This document shows, piece by piece, positions 37,882-46,161 of a stretch of DNA of 64,000 nt (positions are counted from its first letter, which is position 1; every line of letters starts with the position of its first letter). Made by a program: the position numbers and the translations under genes. Under the pieces are notes generated by a model. It was not told the DNA's origin. It was given only the letters and a program-made list of their open reading frames with translations, and searched no databases. Origin of the DNA: an uncultured Alphaproteobacteria bacterium (GTDB taxonomy: Bacteria > Pseudomonadota > Alphaproteobacteria > HIMB59); the NCBI GenBank assembly GCA_902521465.1, contig CABYRL010000003.1, positions 62,001 to 126,000 of the forward strand. The letters are read 5' to 3'.

Positions 37882-38819
37882 AAAAAGTCCTGTATATTAT
37901 TCTTTTCATGAAATTTAAAAATTTCAAAAAATTCTAGGGGATTTTTATGTTTGACATCTCCTTCAATATTAAAATGCAAGTCATAAAGTCTTGTTAAAAA
38001 AAAACGTATAGCACTTACCTTTAAATAAAAGTTTAATTTATCTTTTTCCTCAATATTTAATTCAAAGTTTTGCGTGTAAGATGATAGAAAATTTAAATAA
38101 TCATCTTCTGAAAATTTATTGTTTTTAAAAAACCAAGCATTCACAAGAGTAGCAAAATCATAAATTACAGTATCAGTGCAAGAAAAAAAGAAATCTATAA
38201 AACCTGAAACCTGGTTATTTAAAAAAAATATATTGTCTTTAAATAAATCAGCATGAATATTAACTTGTCTTAAATTATACGGGAACTTATCTTGAAGGTA
38301 ATCAATATTTTTAAGAATATATTTGTACTCTTCAGTAAAAATTTTAGGGTTAACATTAGAAAACTTTTTGGTGATGTATTTCCAAGTAGGTAGTAACATC
38401 ATATTTTTTCTGAAAAGTTTTGAGCTATTTCCAGCTTGATGCAAATCTGCTATCGATTTCCCTAATGATTTTAATTGTTGATTATTTATATTTTTTAAAG
38501 GCCTACCTTCAACAAAAGTATATATGCAGCATGCTTTCCCTTTAATTTTAAATAAGTTTTTATTGTCTATAGTTACACTTAACGGGCATGAAATATTGTT
38601 ATCATAAAATAATTTCATAAGATTGTTGAAATATGGTAAGTCAACTTCTTTAGTTCTTTTTTCAAAAATAGTTAATATATATTTTTTAGAGTCAGTCAAA
38701 TTTACTAAATAATTTGTATTTTCAACTCCCTCTTTTATACCTTCAAGAATCTCAATTTCTCCGAGGGGACTAAATAATTCTTGGGCATCTTTATAAGTTA
38801 CTGATGTGTAAACTGCCAT
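37878..38819 (-). CDS. thrB: Homoserine kinase (APH-like type)
   Basis: Phosphorylates homoserine for threonine synthesis. The 313-residue protein belongs to the aminoglycoside-phosphotransferase-like ThrB family, not the GHMP type. It begins MAVYTSVTYKDAQELF; the Brenner motif HADLFKDNIFF carries the catalytic Asp, and GFIDFFFSCTDTVIYDFA the metal-binding Asp. ENTNYLV and KKYILTIFEKR form the nucleotide site. It is followed by rnhA (4-bp overlap) and completes threonine synthesis with thrC. Confidence 0.93.
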   Translation of the reverse strand: MAVYTSVTYKDAQELFSPLGEIEILEGIKEGVENTNYLVNLTDSKKYILTIFEKRTKEVDLPYFNNLMKLFYDNNISCPLSVTIDNKNLFKIKGKACCIYTFVEGRPLKNINNQQLKSLGKSIADLHQAGNSSKLFRKNMMLLPTWKYITKKFSNVNPKIFTEEYKYILKNIDYLQDKFPYNLRQVNIHADLFKDNIFFLNNQVSGFIDFFFSCTDTVIYDFATLVNAWFFKNNKFSEDDYLNFLSSYTQNFELNIEEKDKLNFYLKVSAIRFFLTRLYDLHFNIEGDVKHKNPLEFFEIFKFHEKNNIQDFF

Positions 38820-38870
38820 TTTATTTTTTTATTTTTTAATTAATGTATATATGATGCATAATATCCAACA

Positions 38871-39341
38871 ATGAAAAATAATAAATTTATAATATGTTTT
38901 ATATTAACTTTTTTTTTAGTTTCTTGTTCAATATCAAATCCTTTAAAAAAAGAATTAAAAGTAAGCAATAAAGATTGTCCTCAATCTCTAATTTTATATG
39001 AAGCGAGATCTATTACCTTAGATAATGCCAATATAGAACTACAAAATAACTATAATCTTAGTTGTTATTTATTGATAGACGAGAGTAAGGTTGAGATTTC
39101 TACAAACTACAAAATAAATGTACGTTTATCTGAGGAAGAAAAAAAAACTTATGTAGTTGATTTTATGATTTTTGTTACAAACCTAAGTGAGGATATTACA
39201 ATAGCTGAATTTCAATACCCAAAAGATCTCAAAATTGATAGGGAGGGTTATACATGGCAAAATTTTGATTTAAATGAAAAAATTCAAATTGATTTAGATA
39301 CTTATGATGAAGGTATAAAAATATTTTACGCTATTAATTGA
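38871..39341 (+). CDS. Predicted lipoprotein of unknown function
   Basis: A 156-residue protein with a signal peptide and lipobox FLVSC (Cys19); the mature part contains two further cysteines (in NKDCPQSL and YNLSCYLL) that could form a disulfide, then alternating short hydrophobic stretches suggestive of a beta-sandwich. I do not recognise the family. It is a single-gene unit between divergent thrB and convergent atpF, and the last 8 bp overlap atpF. The DsbA/DsbB genes elsewhere in the window fit such a disulfide-bearing envelope protein. Confidence 0.7.
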   Translation: MKNNKFIICFILTFFLVSCSISNPLKKELKVSNKDCPQSLILYEARSITLDNANIELQNNYNLSCYLLIDESKVEISTNYKINVRLSEEEKKTYVVDFMIFVTNLSEDITIAEFQYPKDLKIDREGYTWQNFDLNEKIQIDLDTYDEGIKIFYAIN

Positions 39342-39819
39342 CTGATTTTAAATCAGATACACTTTTAATTATTATTCTAGATCTATTGTCTTCTGAAAGA
39401 TTAGAAAAATAATTTTCAATAATTTTATTTAATTCTATTGAGGCCTGACTTTTTATTGATTGAATTGCAGATAATTCAATTTGTTTAATTCGATCTAGGG
39501 AATTTTTTTCTTTTGATTTAATGGTTTGATTAGTTTTCTCTATAATATTTTTAGAAATAGACTCAGCTTGTGACCTTGCGTTAGATATAATGTCATCCAC
39601 TTTATTAGATAAATCTCTAGTTTGTTTTTCTGCATCTTTGAGTTTTTCTTCTGCTTTATTATAAGTTTCTAAGGAATTATTAATATTAAGCTTAATTTCT
39701 TCAATTTTTGAGTCTATACCACCAATCATCATACTTTTGAAAGGCTTAATCATGAGAATAACAAAAGTAATAAAAGAAATTAATAACCAGAACTTAGGAT
39801 CTTGAAATAAATAGCTCAT
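39334..39819 (-). CDS. atpF: ATP synthase F0 subunit b
   Basis: One of two stator-stalk b-type subunits. 161 residues: one N-terminal helix (LISFITFVILMIKPF) and a long charged coiled coil. It follows the b' gene with a one-base overlap. The paired b and b' arrangement in a separate F0 operon, lacking the F1 genes atpHAGDC, is characteristic of alphaproteobacteria. Confidence 0.92.
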   Translation of the reverse strand: MSYLFQDPKFWLLISFITFVILMIKPFKSMMIGGIDSKIEEIKLNINNSLETYNKAEEKLKDAEKQTRDLSNKVDDIISNARSQAESISKNIIEKTNQTIKSKEKNSLDRIKQIELSAIQSIKSQASIELNKIIENYFSNLSEDNRSRIIIKSVSDLKSVN

Positions 39820-40277
39820 TAAAGATTAATATTACCCTTTTCTATGTTAGTTACTTTTGACAAAAAATTAGTCGCTGAGTCTTTAAGTTGATCGTTTAGT
39901 TCAGATATCGCAGTATCCTTTTCTTTCGCAACTCTTTCCTCAGTTTGTTTGATTTCATGTTGGATCTTTTCTTCCGTAGCTTTGATTAAGTCTTCACTTT
40001 CTTTTAAAGCTTTATCTTTGGCAACATTAATAATTTGTGATGCTTGGTTCTTCGCCTCAGTAAGTTTTGCTTCGTAGTTTTCAATTATTGACTCAGCTTT
40101 TTTGATTAATTCATCTTGTTTTGAGATATGTGATTTTACAAAATCATCTCTTTGATTCAAAAAAGCTCTAATTTTAGGAAGTGTTATGTATGTCAATACT
40201 GTAAACAGTATTACAAAAAAAACACCCAGCCAAAAAAGCTGAGATATAAAAAATTCTACTTGCTCTAATTGAGGCAT
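39819..40277 (-). CDS. atpF': ATP synthase F0 subunit b'
   Basis: Second b-type stator subunit, 152 residues. The N-terminal MPQLEQVEFFISQLFWLG leads into one membrane helix followed by LPKIRAFLNQRDDFVKSHI, the usual b' signature, then a coiled coil rich in Glu, Lys and Ala. It lies between atpE (17-bp gap) and atpF (one-base overlap), so b and b' are translated together in the expected ratio. Confidence 0.93.
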   Translation of the reverse strand: MPQLEQVEFFISQLFWLGVFFVILFTVLTYITLPKIRAFLNQRDDFVKSHISKQDELIKKAESIIENYEAKLTEAKNQASQIINVAKDKALKESEDLIKATEEKIQHEIKQTEERVAKEKDTAISELNDQLKDSATNFLSKVTNIEKGNINL

Positions 40278-40294
40278 CCGTTAGTCAGTCCCTG

Positions 40295-40522
40295 TTAAGA
40301 AAACAGAATTACTAATGCTATGACCAATGCAAATAAAGCAATAGCTTCAACTAGGGCAAAACCTAACATTGTCATGGTAAAAACTTCGTTTCTTGCAGCT
40401 GGATTTCTTCCAACAGCAGTAATAAAAGCAGCAAAAACATTGCCAATACCAATTCCAGCACCGATCACGCCGATCACTGCTAAACCTGCACCCAAGTATT
40501 TTAGTCCTTCAACTAGTTCCAT
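40295..40522 (-). CDS. atpE: ATP synthase F0 subunit c
   Basis: The proton-carrying rotor ring subunit: 75 residues forming a helical hairpin. The glycine-rich first helix (GAGLAVIGVIGAGIGIGNVF), the polar loop RNPAARNEV and the essential carboxylate in the second helix (ALVEAIALFALVIAL, Glu) are all clear, indicating H+ use; no Na+-binding pattern is obvious. It has the best ribosome-binding site in the window, fitting the need for about ten copies per complex. Confidence 0.98.
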   Translation of the reverse strand: MELVEGLKYLGAGLAVIGVIGAGIGIGNVFAAFITAVGRNPAARNEVFTMTMLGFALVEAIALFALVIALVILFS

Positions 40523-40526
40523 ATTT

Positions 40527-40534
40527 ACCTCCTT
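40527..40534 (-). promoter_or_regulatory. Strong Shine-Dalgarno of atpE
   Basis: AAGGAGGT, an almost complete anti-16S match, ends four bases before the atpE ATG. Most genes here have weak or no Shine-Dalgarno, so this marks atpE for high translation relative to its operon partners. Confidence 0.85.
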
Positions 40535-40542
40535 ATGTTCAT

Positions 40543-41295
40543 CTAGTGTAAGTGTAAAGCGTCGTTAATATACAAACATGTTAATATTGCAAAAACATAT
40601 GCTTGCAAAAATGCAATTAATATTTCTAAACCTGTTAAAGCTATTATGAATACTAATGGCAAAATTCCAAAAAAACCTAGTGCAGAGACAAACCCAGCAA
40701 AAACTTTAAGTAAAGTATGACCAGCAAGCATGTTAGCAAAAAGTCTAACAGATAAGCTTATTGGTCTAGAAAGATAAGATATAATTTCAATTGGTATCAA
40801 TAAAGGAAGCATATATATGGGCAAGCCAGGGATAACAAAAAAGCTAAAAAATTTTACTCCATGTTTTACAAATCCTAAAACAGTAACAAAAATAAACACA
40901 CCCATTGCAAGAGCTAAAGTCACTATGATATGGCTAGTAAAAGTAAAGCTGTAAGGAATCATACCAAAAAGATTTCCAAATAAAATAAACATGAACAAAG
41001 TAAAAACTAAAGGAAAATATTTTTTGCCCTCTTTACCTACAGTGTCTGCTAATAAACTATTTATAAAATTAAAACCGAGCTCAGCAGCAACTTGCATTCT
41101 GGTCGGGTAAAGGTCACTTACAGAGTTTGTTTTTTTTGGTTTTAAAAAAGGCACTGTAAAAAAAATTAAAATAAACGCTGTTGTAATAGTCATCCATAGA
41201 GCAGAATTAGTAAAAGAGATATCAAAACCTAGAAAGTTAATATCAACAATGGGTTGTATTTCAAACTGTTTGAGAGGACTCTCACCCTTAGCCAT
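40543..41295 (-). CDS. atpB: ATP synthase F0 subunit a
   Basis: The proton half-channel subunit, 250 residues with five to six helices. The essential arginine lies in PISLSVRLFANMLAGHTLL, and the C-terminal helix contains GLEILIAFLQAYVFAILTCLYINDA. The N-terminus FEIQPIVDINFLGFDISFTNSA is the alphaproteobacterial form. It follows atpI by 17 bp and precedes atpE by 20 bp. Confidence 0.97.
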   Translation of the reverse strand: MAKGESPLKQFEIQPIVDINFLGFDISFTNSALWMTITTAFILIFFTVPFLKPKKTNSVSDLYPTRMQVAAELGFNFINSLLADTVGKEGKKYFPLVFTLFMFILFGNLFGMIPYSFTFTSHIIVTLALAMGVFIFVTVLGFVKHGVKFFSFFVIPGLPIYMLPLLIPIEIISYLSRPISLSVRLFANMLAGHTLLKVFAGFVSALGFFGILPLVFIIALTGLEILIAFLQAYVFAILTCLYINDALHLH

Positions 41296-41312
41296 GAAGT
41301 AATAAAACAGAT

Positions 41313-41543
41313 TTATTTAGAGTTTTCTATGCGACGTATAAGCCTGTAAATATTCAACAAACCTGCAAAAAAACCAAGTATTATCAACGTTATTAGACCA
41401 ATAGGTTTGCTGTCAAACATCTTATCAATCAACAATCCAATAACAACAGAAACAATTAAAGCACCTAATAATTCAGTTGAGATTCTATAAGCAAAGCTAA
41501 GACCTTGCATACTTGGCTTTTTATTTTCTTCATCATTTGCCAT
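41313..41543 (-). CDS. atpI: ATP synthase protein I (AtpI/AtpZ-like assembly factor)
   Basis: A 76-residue membrane protein with two helices; SFAYRISTELLGALIVSVVIGLLID and GLITLIILGFFAGLLNIYRLI match the AtpI/Gp1 family, thought to aid c-ring assembly. The ATG shares one base with the smc stop (TAATG), so the F0 operon is read directly behind smc. Confidence 0.9.
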   Translation of the reverse strand: MANDEENKKPSMQGLSFAYRISTELLGALIVSVVIGLLIDKMFDSKPIGLITLIILGFFAGLLNIYRLIRRIENSK

Positions 41544-44143
41544 TATTCAGCGTACTTTACGGCTTCTTCTAATTCAACAGAGACTATTTGAGAAATTCCT
41601 TCCTCGGGCATTGTAACACCATAGAGTCTGTCTACTCTAGACATTGTCATTCGATTATGAGTAACAATAATAAATTTGGTTTGAACTTTTTCTGAAATTT
41701 CTTCGACCATACTACAAAATCTATCCACATTATTGTCATCTAGAGGAGCATCGACCTCATCCAATATACAAAAAGGTGATGGGTTCGCTATAAATACGGC
41801 AAATAATAATGAAATCGCAGTTAAAGCCTGCTCACCTCCAGATAATAAAGTTATATTTTGCATTTTCTTACCTGGAGGACTAGCAAATATCTCCAAACCA
41901 GAGTTTAAAGGATCTTCATCATTTTGGATAAGTTTTAGATATGCTTTACCTCCACCAAATAACTTAGTGAATAGTCTCTCGAAATTTTCATTAACAATTT
42001 TAAAAGCTTCTTTTAGTCTCAATACACCTTCTTTATTAATTTTATTAATTGCCTCATGTAATTTTTCTATAGATTCTTGAATTTCATTTTTATCTTTAAT
42101 TGTTTCATCAACTTTTTCTCTTAATTTTACATATTCATCTTCAGCAAGTAAGTTTACAGCACCAATTCTCTCCCTTTCAGCGTTTAATCTTAATACTCTT
42201 TTCTCTGCAGTCTCTAAATCTTCATCTCTTTTGAATTTATCTATCTCATTTTCTAAATTTAATAAATCAACATTAATTTTTTCTCTACATGATTGAGCGA
42301 GCTGAGTTAAATTATTTGAAAAATTTGAAATTTCTGACTCCTTTCGTATAAACTCCTCCTTTACAACAGAGTAATTTTGTTCTTTATTTCTCAACTCTTT
42401 TGAGAGGCTTTCTAAAAGATTTTCTTGCTCTTGTAATTTATTGTCAAAAAGTTTTTTTTCGTCATCTAGTTGCTTAATTTTATTAAGTAAAAATTGTCTT
42501 TTGCTATCAATATCTCCTGGATTGTTTTCAGAAATTTCTAATTCTTCTTTAGCAGTTTTTATTCTTTGATTTAAGTCCTCAGTTTTTTGAACAGTGACCT
42601 CTAAAATTCTTTCCCATTCAAGCACTTGCTTTTTAAGATCGTTTAGCCTCTTTTCTTTTAATTCTGACAGTATTGTTGAGATATTAGCCTCATAACTACT
42701 GGAAATAAAAAGTCCATCCCAACGCCACAAATTACCCTCTAGATCGACTATAGCTTGTCCAATATTTATTTTTGTATGATTTTCTAACCCTTCTTTTTTT
42801 GAAGACACAATGGCAACATTATTAAGCTTATTCATTACTTGATTTGGAGCTTTAATAACTTTAGAAGCTGGTTCACAATGAAAACTAAACTCTTTATTGT
42901 CCTGCGTATCTGAGTGCTCTCTCCAAAAATAAATATCATCAGGTTCCAATGATGCTAAAAGTTCTTTACCAAAGATAGCAGCCACTGCATTTTCGTATTT
43001 TTTATCAAAGGAAATATTGTTTAATAAACTTCTATCTGATTGATTGACGTTACTGTCTCGATTTTCAGCTTCAAATTCCTTAGAGGATAAATCCTCAATA
43101 TCTTTCCTAATAGTTTTGATTTTACTGGTCGTTTCTTCAAATTGTGTTTGCTCAATTTGTAAGTCTTGATTAAGTTGTTTTACACGATGCTCGAGGTTTA
43201 TTTTGTGCTCTTCAAAACGTAATTCTTCCTGTTTAAGATTTTCTACAGTCATATTCAATCTATCAAGTTCACTATTCAATGAGTATGATTTCTCTCTCAT
43301 TGGTGGAATTTTAACTTTTAAATCTTCATAAGCTTGATCTTGAATTGATACATCACCCTGGAAATCAGCGAGTTTTGCTTTTATTTTATCTTTTTCTTCA
43401 TTAAGTCTCTCAAGAATAAGTTGAAGTTCATTTCTTTTTACGAAAAATACTGACGCTTCCGCATTCTTGATTAAAGTTGATATATTTCTAAATCTTTCAG
43501 CTTCTTTAGCTTGTTTTTTAAGAATAGCTAATTGTTCTTCGTATGTCTGAATAACATCCTCTACCCTCAATAGATTATTATTGGCACCTTTCAACCTCAA
43601 CTCTGCATCATGTCTTCTGGACTGCAGACCAAGTATTCCTGCAGCTTCCTCTAAAACCATTTTTCTATCTTCTGCTTTCGCTTGGGTGATTGCTCCAATA
43701 CGACCTTGGCTAACTATCGAAGTTGATCTAGCTGATGTAGAGGCGTCAGCAAATAACAATTGAATATCTTTCAATCTTACCTCTTTACCATTTATGAATG
43801 AATTCGTTCCTTCTCCTCTCCATATCTTTCTAGCAATTTCTAATTGTTTTGATTGAAATTTATTTTCTAAATCACTTCCATCAATATTTACAAACAAACC
43901 TACTTCGGCGATATTCCATGAGGGCCGATTATCAGTTCCATTGAAAATTAAATCATCAATCTCTTTGCCGCGAAGTTGTTTGGCAGAGACTTCCCCTAAA
44001 CCAAACCTTATTGCTTCAACAATATTTGATTTTCCGCAACCATTAGGACCAACTATACCAGTAAGACCATTTTTGATTTCAAAATCTGTTGGCTCTACAA
44101 AAGATTTAAAACCTTTAATTGAGAGTTTATCTAAAGATAACAA
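41543..44143 (-). CDS. smc: Chromosome segregation protein SMC, short-armed
   Basis: The ATPase of bacterial condensin. The N-terminal head has Walker A GPNGCGKS (residues 32-39) and QLRGKEIDDLIFNG; the C-terminal head has signature LLSGGEQALTAISL and Walker B PFCILDEVDAPLDD. Coiled-coil arms flank a hinge-like region (roughly residues 365-490, with YENAVAAIFGKELLASL). At 866 residues it is about 300 shorter than typical SMC (1,150-1,190), the loss being in the arms and parts of the hinge rather than the heads. It lies downstream of the dsbA gene and overlaps atpI by one base. ScpA/ScpB are not in the window. Confidence 0.93.
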   Translation of the reverse strand: MLSLDKLSIKGFKSFVEPTDFEIKNGLTGIVGPNGCGKSNIVEAIRFGLGEVSAKQLRGKEIDDLIFNGTDNRPSWNIAEVGLFVNIDGSDLENKFQSKQLEIARKIWRGEGTNSFINGKEVRLKDIQLLFADASTSARSTSIVSQGRIGAITQAKAEDRKMVLEEAAGILGLQSRRHDAELRLKGANNNLLRVEDVIQTYEEQLAILKKQAKEAERFRNISTLIKNAEASVFFVKRNELQLILERLNEEKDKIKAKLADFQGDVSIQDQAYEDLKVKIPPMREKSYSLNSELDRLNMTVENLKQEELRFEEHKINLEHRVKQLNQDLQIEQTQFEETTSKIKTIRKDIEDLSSKEFEAENRDSNVNQSDRSLLNNISFDKKYENAVAAIFGKELLASLEPDDIYFWREHSDTQDNKEFSFHCEPASKVIKAPNQVMNKLNNVAIVSSKKEGLENHTKINIGQAIVDLEGNLWRWDGLFISSSYEANISTILSELKEKRLNDLKKQVLEWERILEVTVQKTEDLNQRIKTAKEELEISENNPGDIDSKRQFLLNKIKQLDDEKKLFDNKLQEQENLLESLSKELRNKEQNYSVVKEEFIRKESEISNFSNNLTQLAQSCREKINVDLLNLENEIDKFKRDEDLETAEKRVLRLNAERERIGAVNLLAEDEYVKLREKVDETIKDKNEIQESIEKLHEAINKINKEGVLRLKEAFKIVNENFERLFTKLFGGGKAYLKLIQNDEDPLNSGLEIFASPPGKKMQNITLLSGGEQALTAISLLFAVFIANPSPFCILDEVDAPLDDNNVDRFCSMVEEISEKVQTKFIIVTHNRMTMSRVDRLYGVTMPEEGISQIVSVELEEAVKYAE

Positions 44144-44144
44144 A

Positions 44145-44786
44145 TTAATTATTCAATTTTTTATTTATTATTTTTATAAATTCTGATGCAGGTCGATTAC
44201 CCTGAACTTTCTCACCATTAATTAAAAATGTTGGTGTGCTCTCAACACCAAAAATGTTTTGAGCATCAACTTGAAGGGATAAAAGTTCATTATGAGAATT
44301 CTCATCTTTTAAGCAAGATTGTAACTCTTCATCCCCAAGGCCATGTTGCAATCCATAGCTATTAAGTAATTCAATAATTTCTTCTCCAGAACTTGCTTTT
44401 GTCCAAACATCATAGTTTTCATAGACAGAGTCAACATAGCTTGTACGAAGGTTTTCACTACAATTTGCAATAATAGCTCCATAAAAAGCAGCTTGATTTA
44501 AAGGAAAATCAATTAAGTAAAAATTAATATTTTTATAAACGCTACTTTCTTTTAATTCTTTAAGCGTTTCATTGTGAAATGCAGCACAGTGTGAGCAACT
44601 GAATGATGAAAACTCAATAATATCAACTGAATTTTCTTCAGAAGATTTAATAAGAGGTTGAATGTCGTTGTCCTCTAAATAATTTTTGTATTCATAAATT
44701 TTTGATATTGCAGGATTTGTTGATAGTGCAACCAAAAAAAATATCAGACTAATTGTTTTCATATAACTTTTTATTAATATTTTCAA
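44145..44786 (-). CDS. DsbA-family thioredoxin-fold periplasmic protein
   Basis: A 213-residue predicted periplasmic disulfide oxidoreductase: signal peptide (about residues 9-27), active site FSCSHCAAFH (CSHC) and the cis-Pro loop GVESTPTFLINGEKV. The helical insertion between them is typical of DsbA. The gene sits between the dciA-like gene (38-bp overlap) and smc, an order common in alphaproteobacteria. DsbB at 4.5 kb would re-oxidise it if it is a true DsbA. Confidence 0.87.
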   Translation of the reverse strand: MKILIKSYMKTISLIFFLVALSTNPAISKIYEYKNYLEDNDIQPLIKSSEENSVDIIEFSSFSCSHCAAFHNETLKELKESSVYKNINFYLIDFPLNQAAFYGAIIANCSENLRTSYVDSVYENYDVWTKASSGEEIIELLNSYGLQHGLGDEELQSCLKDENSHNELLSLQVDAQNIFGVESTPTFLINGEKVQGNRPASEFIKIINKKLNN

Positions 44787-45201
44787 AAATAGATTTTACT
44801 TCTTCGTCTTTTATATCATTAAATTTTTGATTATTAAGAGTTTTTCCTTCTGCTTTCATTGATAAATTTGAAATATTACTATTTTCTAAATTCTTATCTG
44901 AAAGATCTTGAAAAAATAGGATTTTATTTACTTTCACTCCTGTTACTTCCTCAATTTTTATGATTATTTCATTTGTTCTTGAATGCATTTCGAAAGATTT
45001 TTCTGGGCTTACTCTCAATTCAAGAATTACAGATTCTGTTTTATTATTTATTATAGTTTTTTTTAATTGAACAAATTTATTGTTGTTGTCAAAAATATAC
45101 TCCCAGTTTTTTAGAATAAGAGTATTTATTTTTAGCTTTTTTTTATTTACCTTATTTACCAGATGAAAAGCAATATCATTGAGCTTGGAGAATTTTTTCA
45201 T
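44749..45201 (-). CDS. DUF721/DciA-like protein (putative replicative helicase loader)
   Basis: A 150-residue soluble protein whose N-terminal two-thirds fit the DUF721 pattern: LKINTLILKNWEYIFDNNNKF, then VILELRVSPEKSFEMHSRTNEIIIKIEEVTG, a KH-like fold with the 'W..i.G' and 'L.v.....w..el' spacing. DUF721 proteins include DciA, the ancestral DnaB loader in bacteria lacking DnaC. The position between mutY and dsbA-smc is the usual alphaproteobacterial one and supports the call. The conserved region is divergent, so confidence is moderate. Confidence 0.66.
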   Translation of the reverse strand: MKKFSKLNDIAFHLVNKVNKKKLKINTLILKNWEYIFDNNNKFVQLKKTIINNKTESVILELRVSPEKSFEMHSRTNEIIIKIEEVTGVKVNKILFFQDLSDKNLENSNISNLSMKAEGKTLNNQKFNDIKDEEVKSIFENINKKLYENN

Positions 45202-46161
45202 AAAAATAAATTTATCACTTTAATCCTACATTGGTTTAAAAAAAATCAAAGAAACTTATATTGGAGAAAGAATAGAAATTTATACCTAACTTATTTATCA
45301 GAAATTATGCTACAACAAACAACTGTTAAAACAGTAGAAAATAAAATATTAGAAATTATAAATATTTTTCCAAGTTTTAATTCATTTAAGAATAAAAAAT
45401 TAGAACATTTATTAAAAGTTTGGTCAGGATTAGGTTACTACAAGAGGGCAGAAAATTTATTCAAAGCAGTAACAATTATTAACAGTAGCTATAATGGTGA
45501 ATTGCCAGATGATAGAGATAGTCTTATCTCTTTGCCTGGTATTGGGAAATATACTTCAAGCGCGATAATAGCTATAGGCCATAATAAAAAATCATTCCCA
45601 GTTGATATCAATGTTAAAAGATTAATACAGAGAGTATCTGGTTTCAAACTCAATGATGATGAGATCGAAGAAATACTTAGTTTAGCTTGTAAAAAAAAGA
45701 TTTCTTATAGGGGATTAGCTGAGTCGATGATGGATTATAGTTCTATTATTTGCAAAAAAAATAACCCCGAATGCTCCAAATGTATATTTTCTAGTTTTTG
45801 TAAATCAGCCTTCCAATCATTTAAAAATAATAAAAATATAAAAAAAAATAATAAGGAAATAGATTTCTATTTAATAAACTCTCCTTTACATATTTGTTTT
45901 ATAAAAAAACCAAAATTTCAATTTTACAAAAACTTTATCCATTTACCTTCAAATTTGGATAAAGAATTTATAGCAAATTTAAATTTGAAAAATAAAGAAA
46001 AAATCAAAAGTTTTAAATTTGCAATTACAAATAATCTCTTCCAAATAAATGTTTATAAACTTAATCTTAAAAAATTAAAAATTAACAATTCAGTATGGAT
46101 AGAAAAATCAAAAACTAACCAGCTTGCATTACCAACACTCTTTAAAAGAATATTAAATTAA
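45163..46161 (+). CDS. mutY: A/G-specific adenine DNA glycosylase
   Basis: Removes adenine opposite 8-oxoguanine. 332 residues: the helix-hairpin-helix LPGIGKYTSSAI with the catalytic Asp in PVDINVKR, the Glu region EIMLQQTTV, and the 4Fe-4S cluster CysX6CysX2CysX5Cys (ICKKNNPECSKCIFSSFC). The C-terminal NUDIX-like recognition domain is short. The ATG at 45163 is the only standard in-frame start that keeps the N-terminal domain, and it overlaps the start of the divergent dciA-like gene by 39 bp. Confidence 0.94.
   Translation: MKSNIIELGEFFHKNKFITLILHWFKKNQRNLYWRKNRNLYLTYLSEIMLQQTTVKTVENKILEIINIFPSFNSFKNKKLEHLLKVWSGLGYYKRAENLFKAVTIINSSYNGELPDDRDSLISLPGIGKYTSSAIIAIGHNKKSFPVDINVKRLIQRVSGFKLNDDEIEEILSLACKKKISYRGLAESMMDYSSIICKKNNPECSKCIFSSFCKSAFQSFKNNKNIKKNNKEIDFYLINSPLHICFIKKPKFQFYKNFIHLPSNLDKEFIANLNLKNKEKIKSFKFAITNNLFQINVYKLNLKKLKINNSVWIEKSKTNQLALPTLFKRILN

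Noticed and set aside
40320-40568. Plus-strand open frame opposite atpE and the atpB start
   Set aside because: It mirrors the strongly conserved c-subunit sequence and lacks any recognisable protein features or ribosome-binding site.
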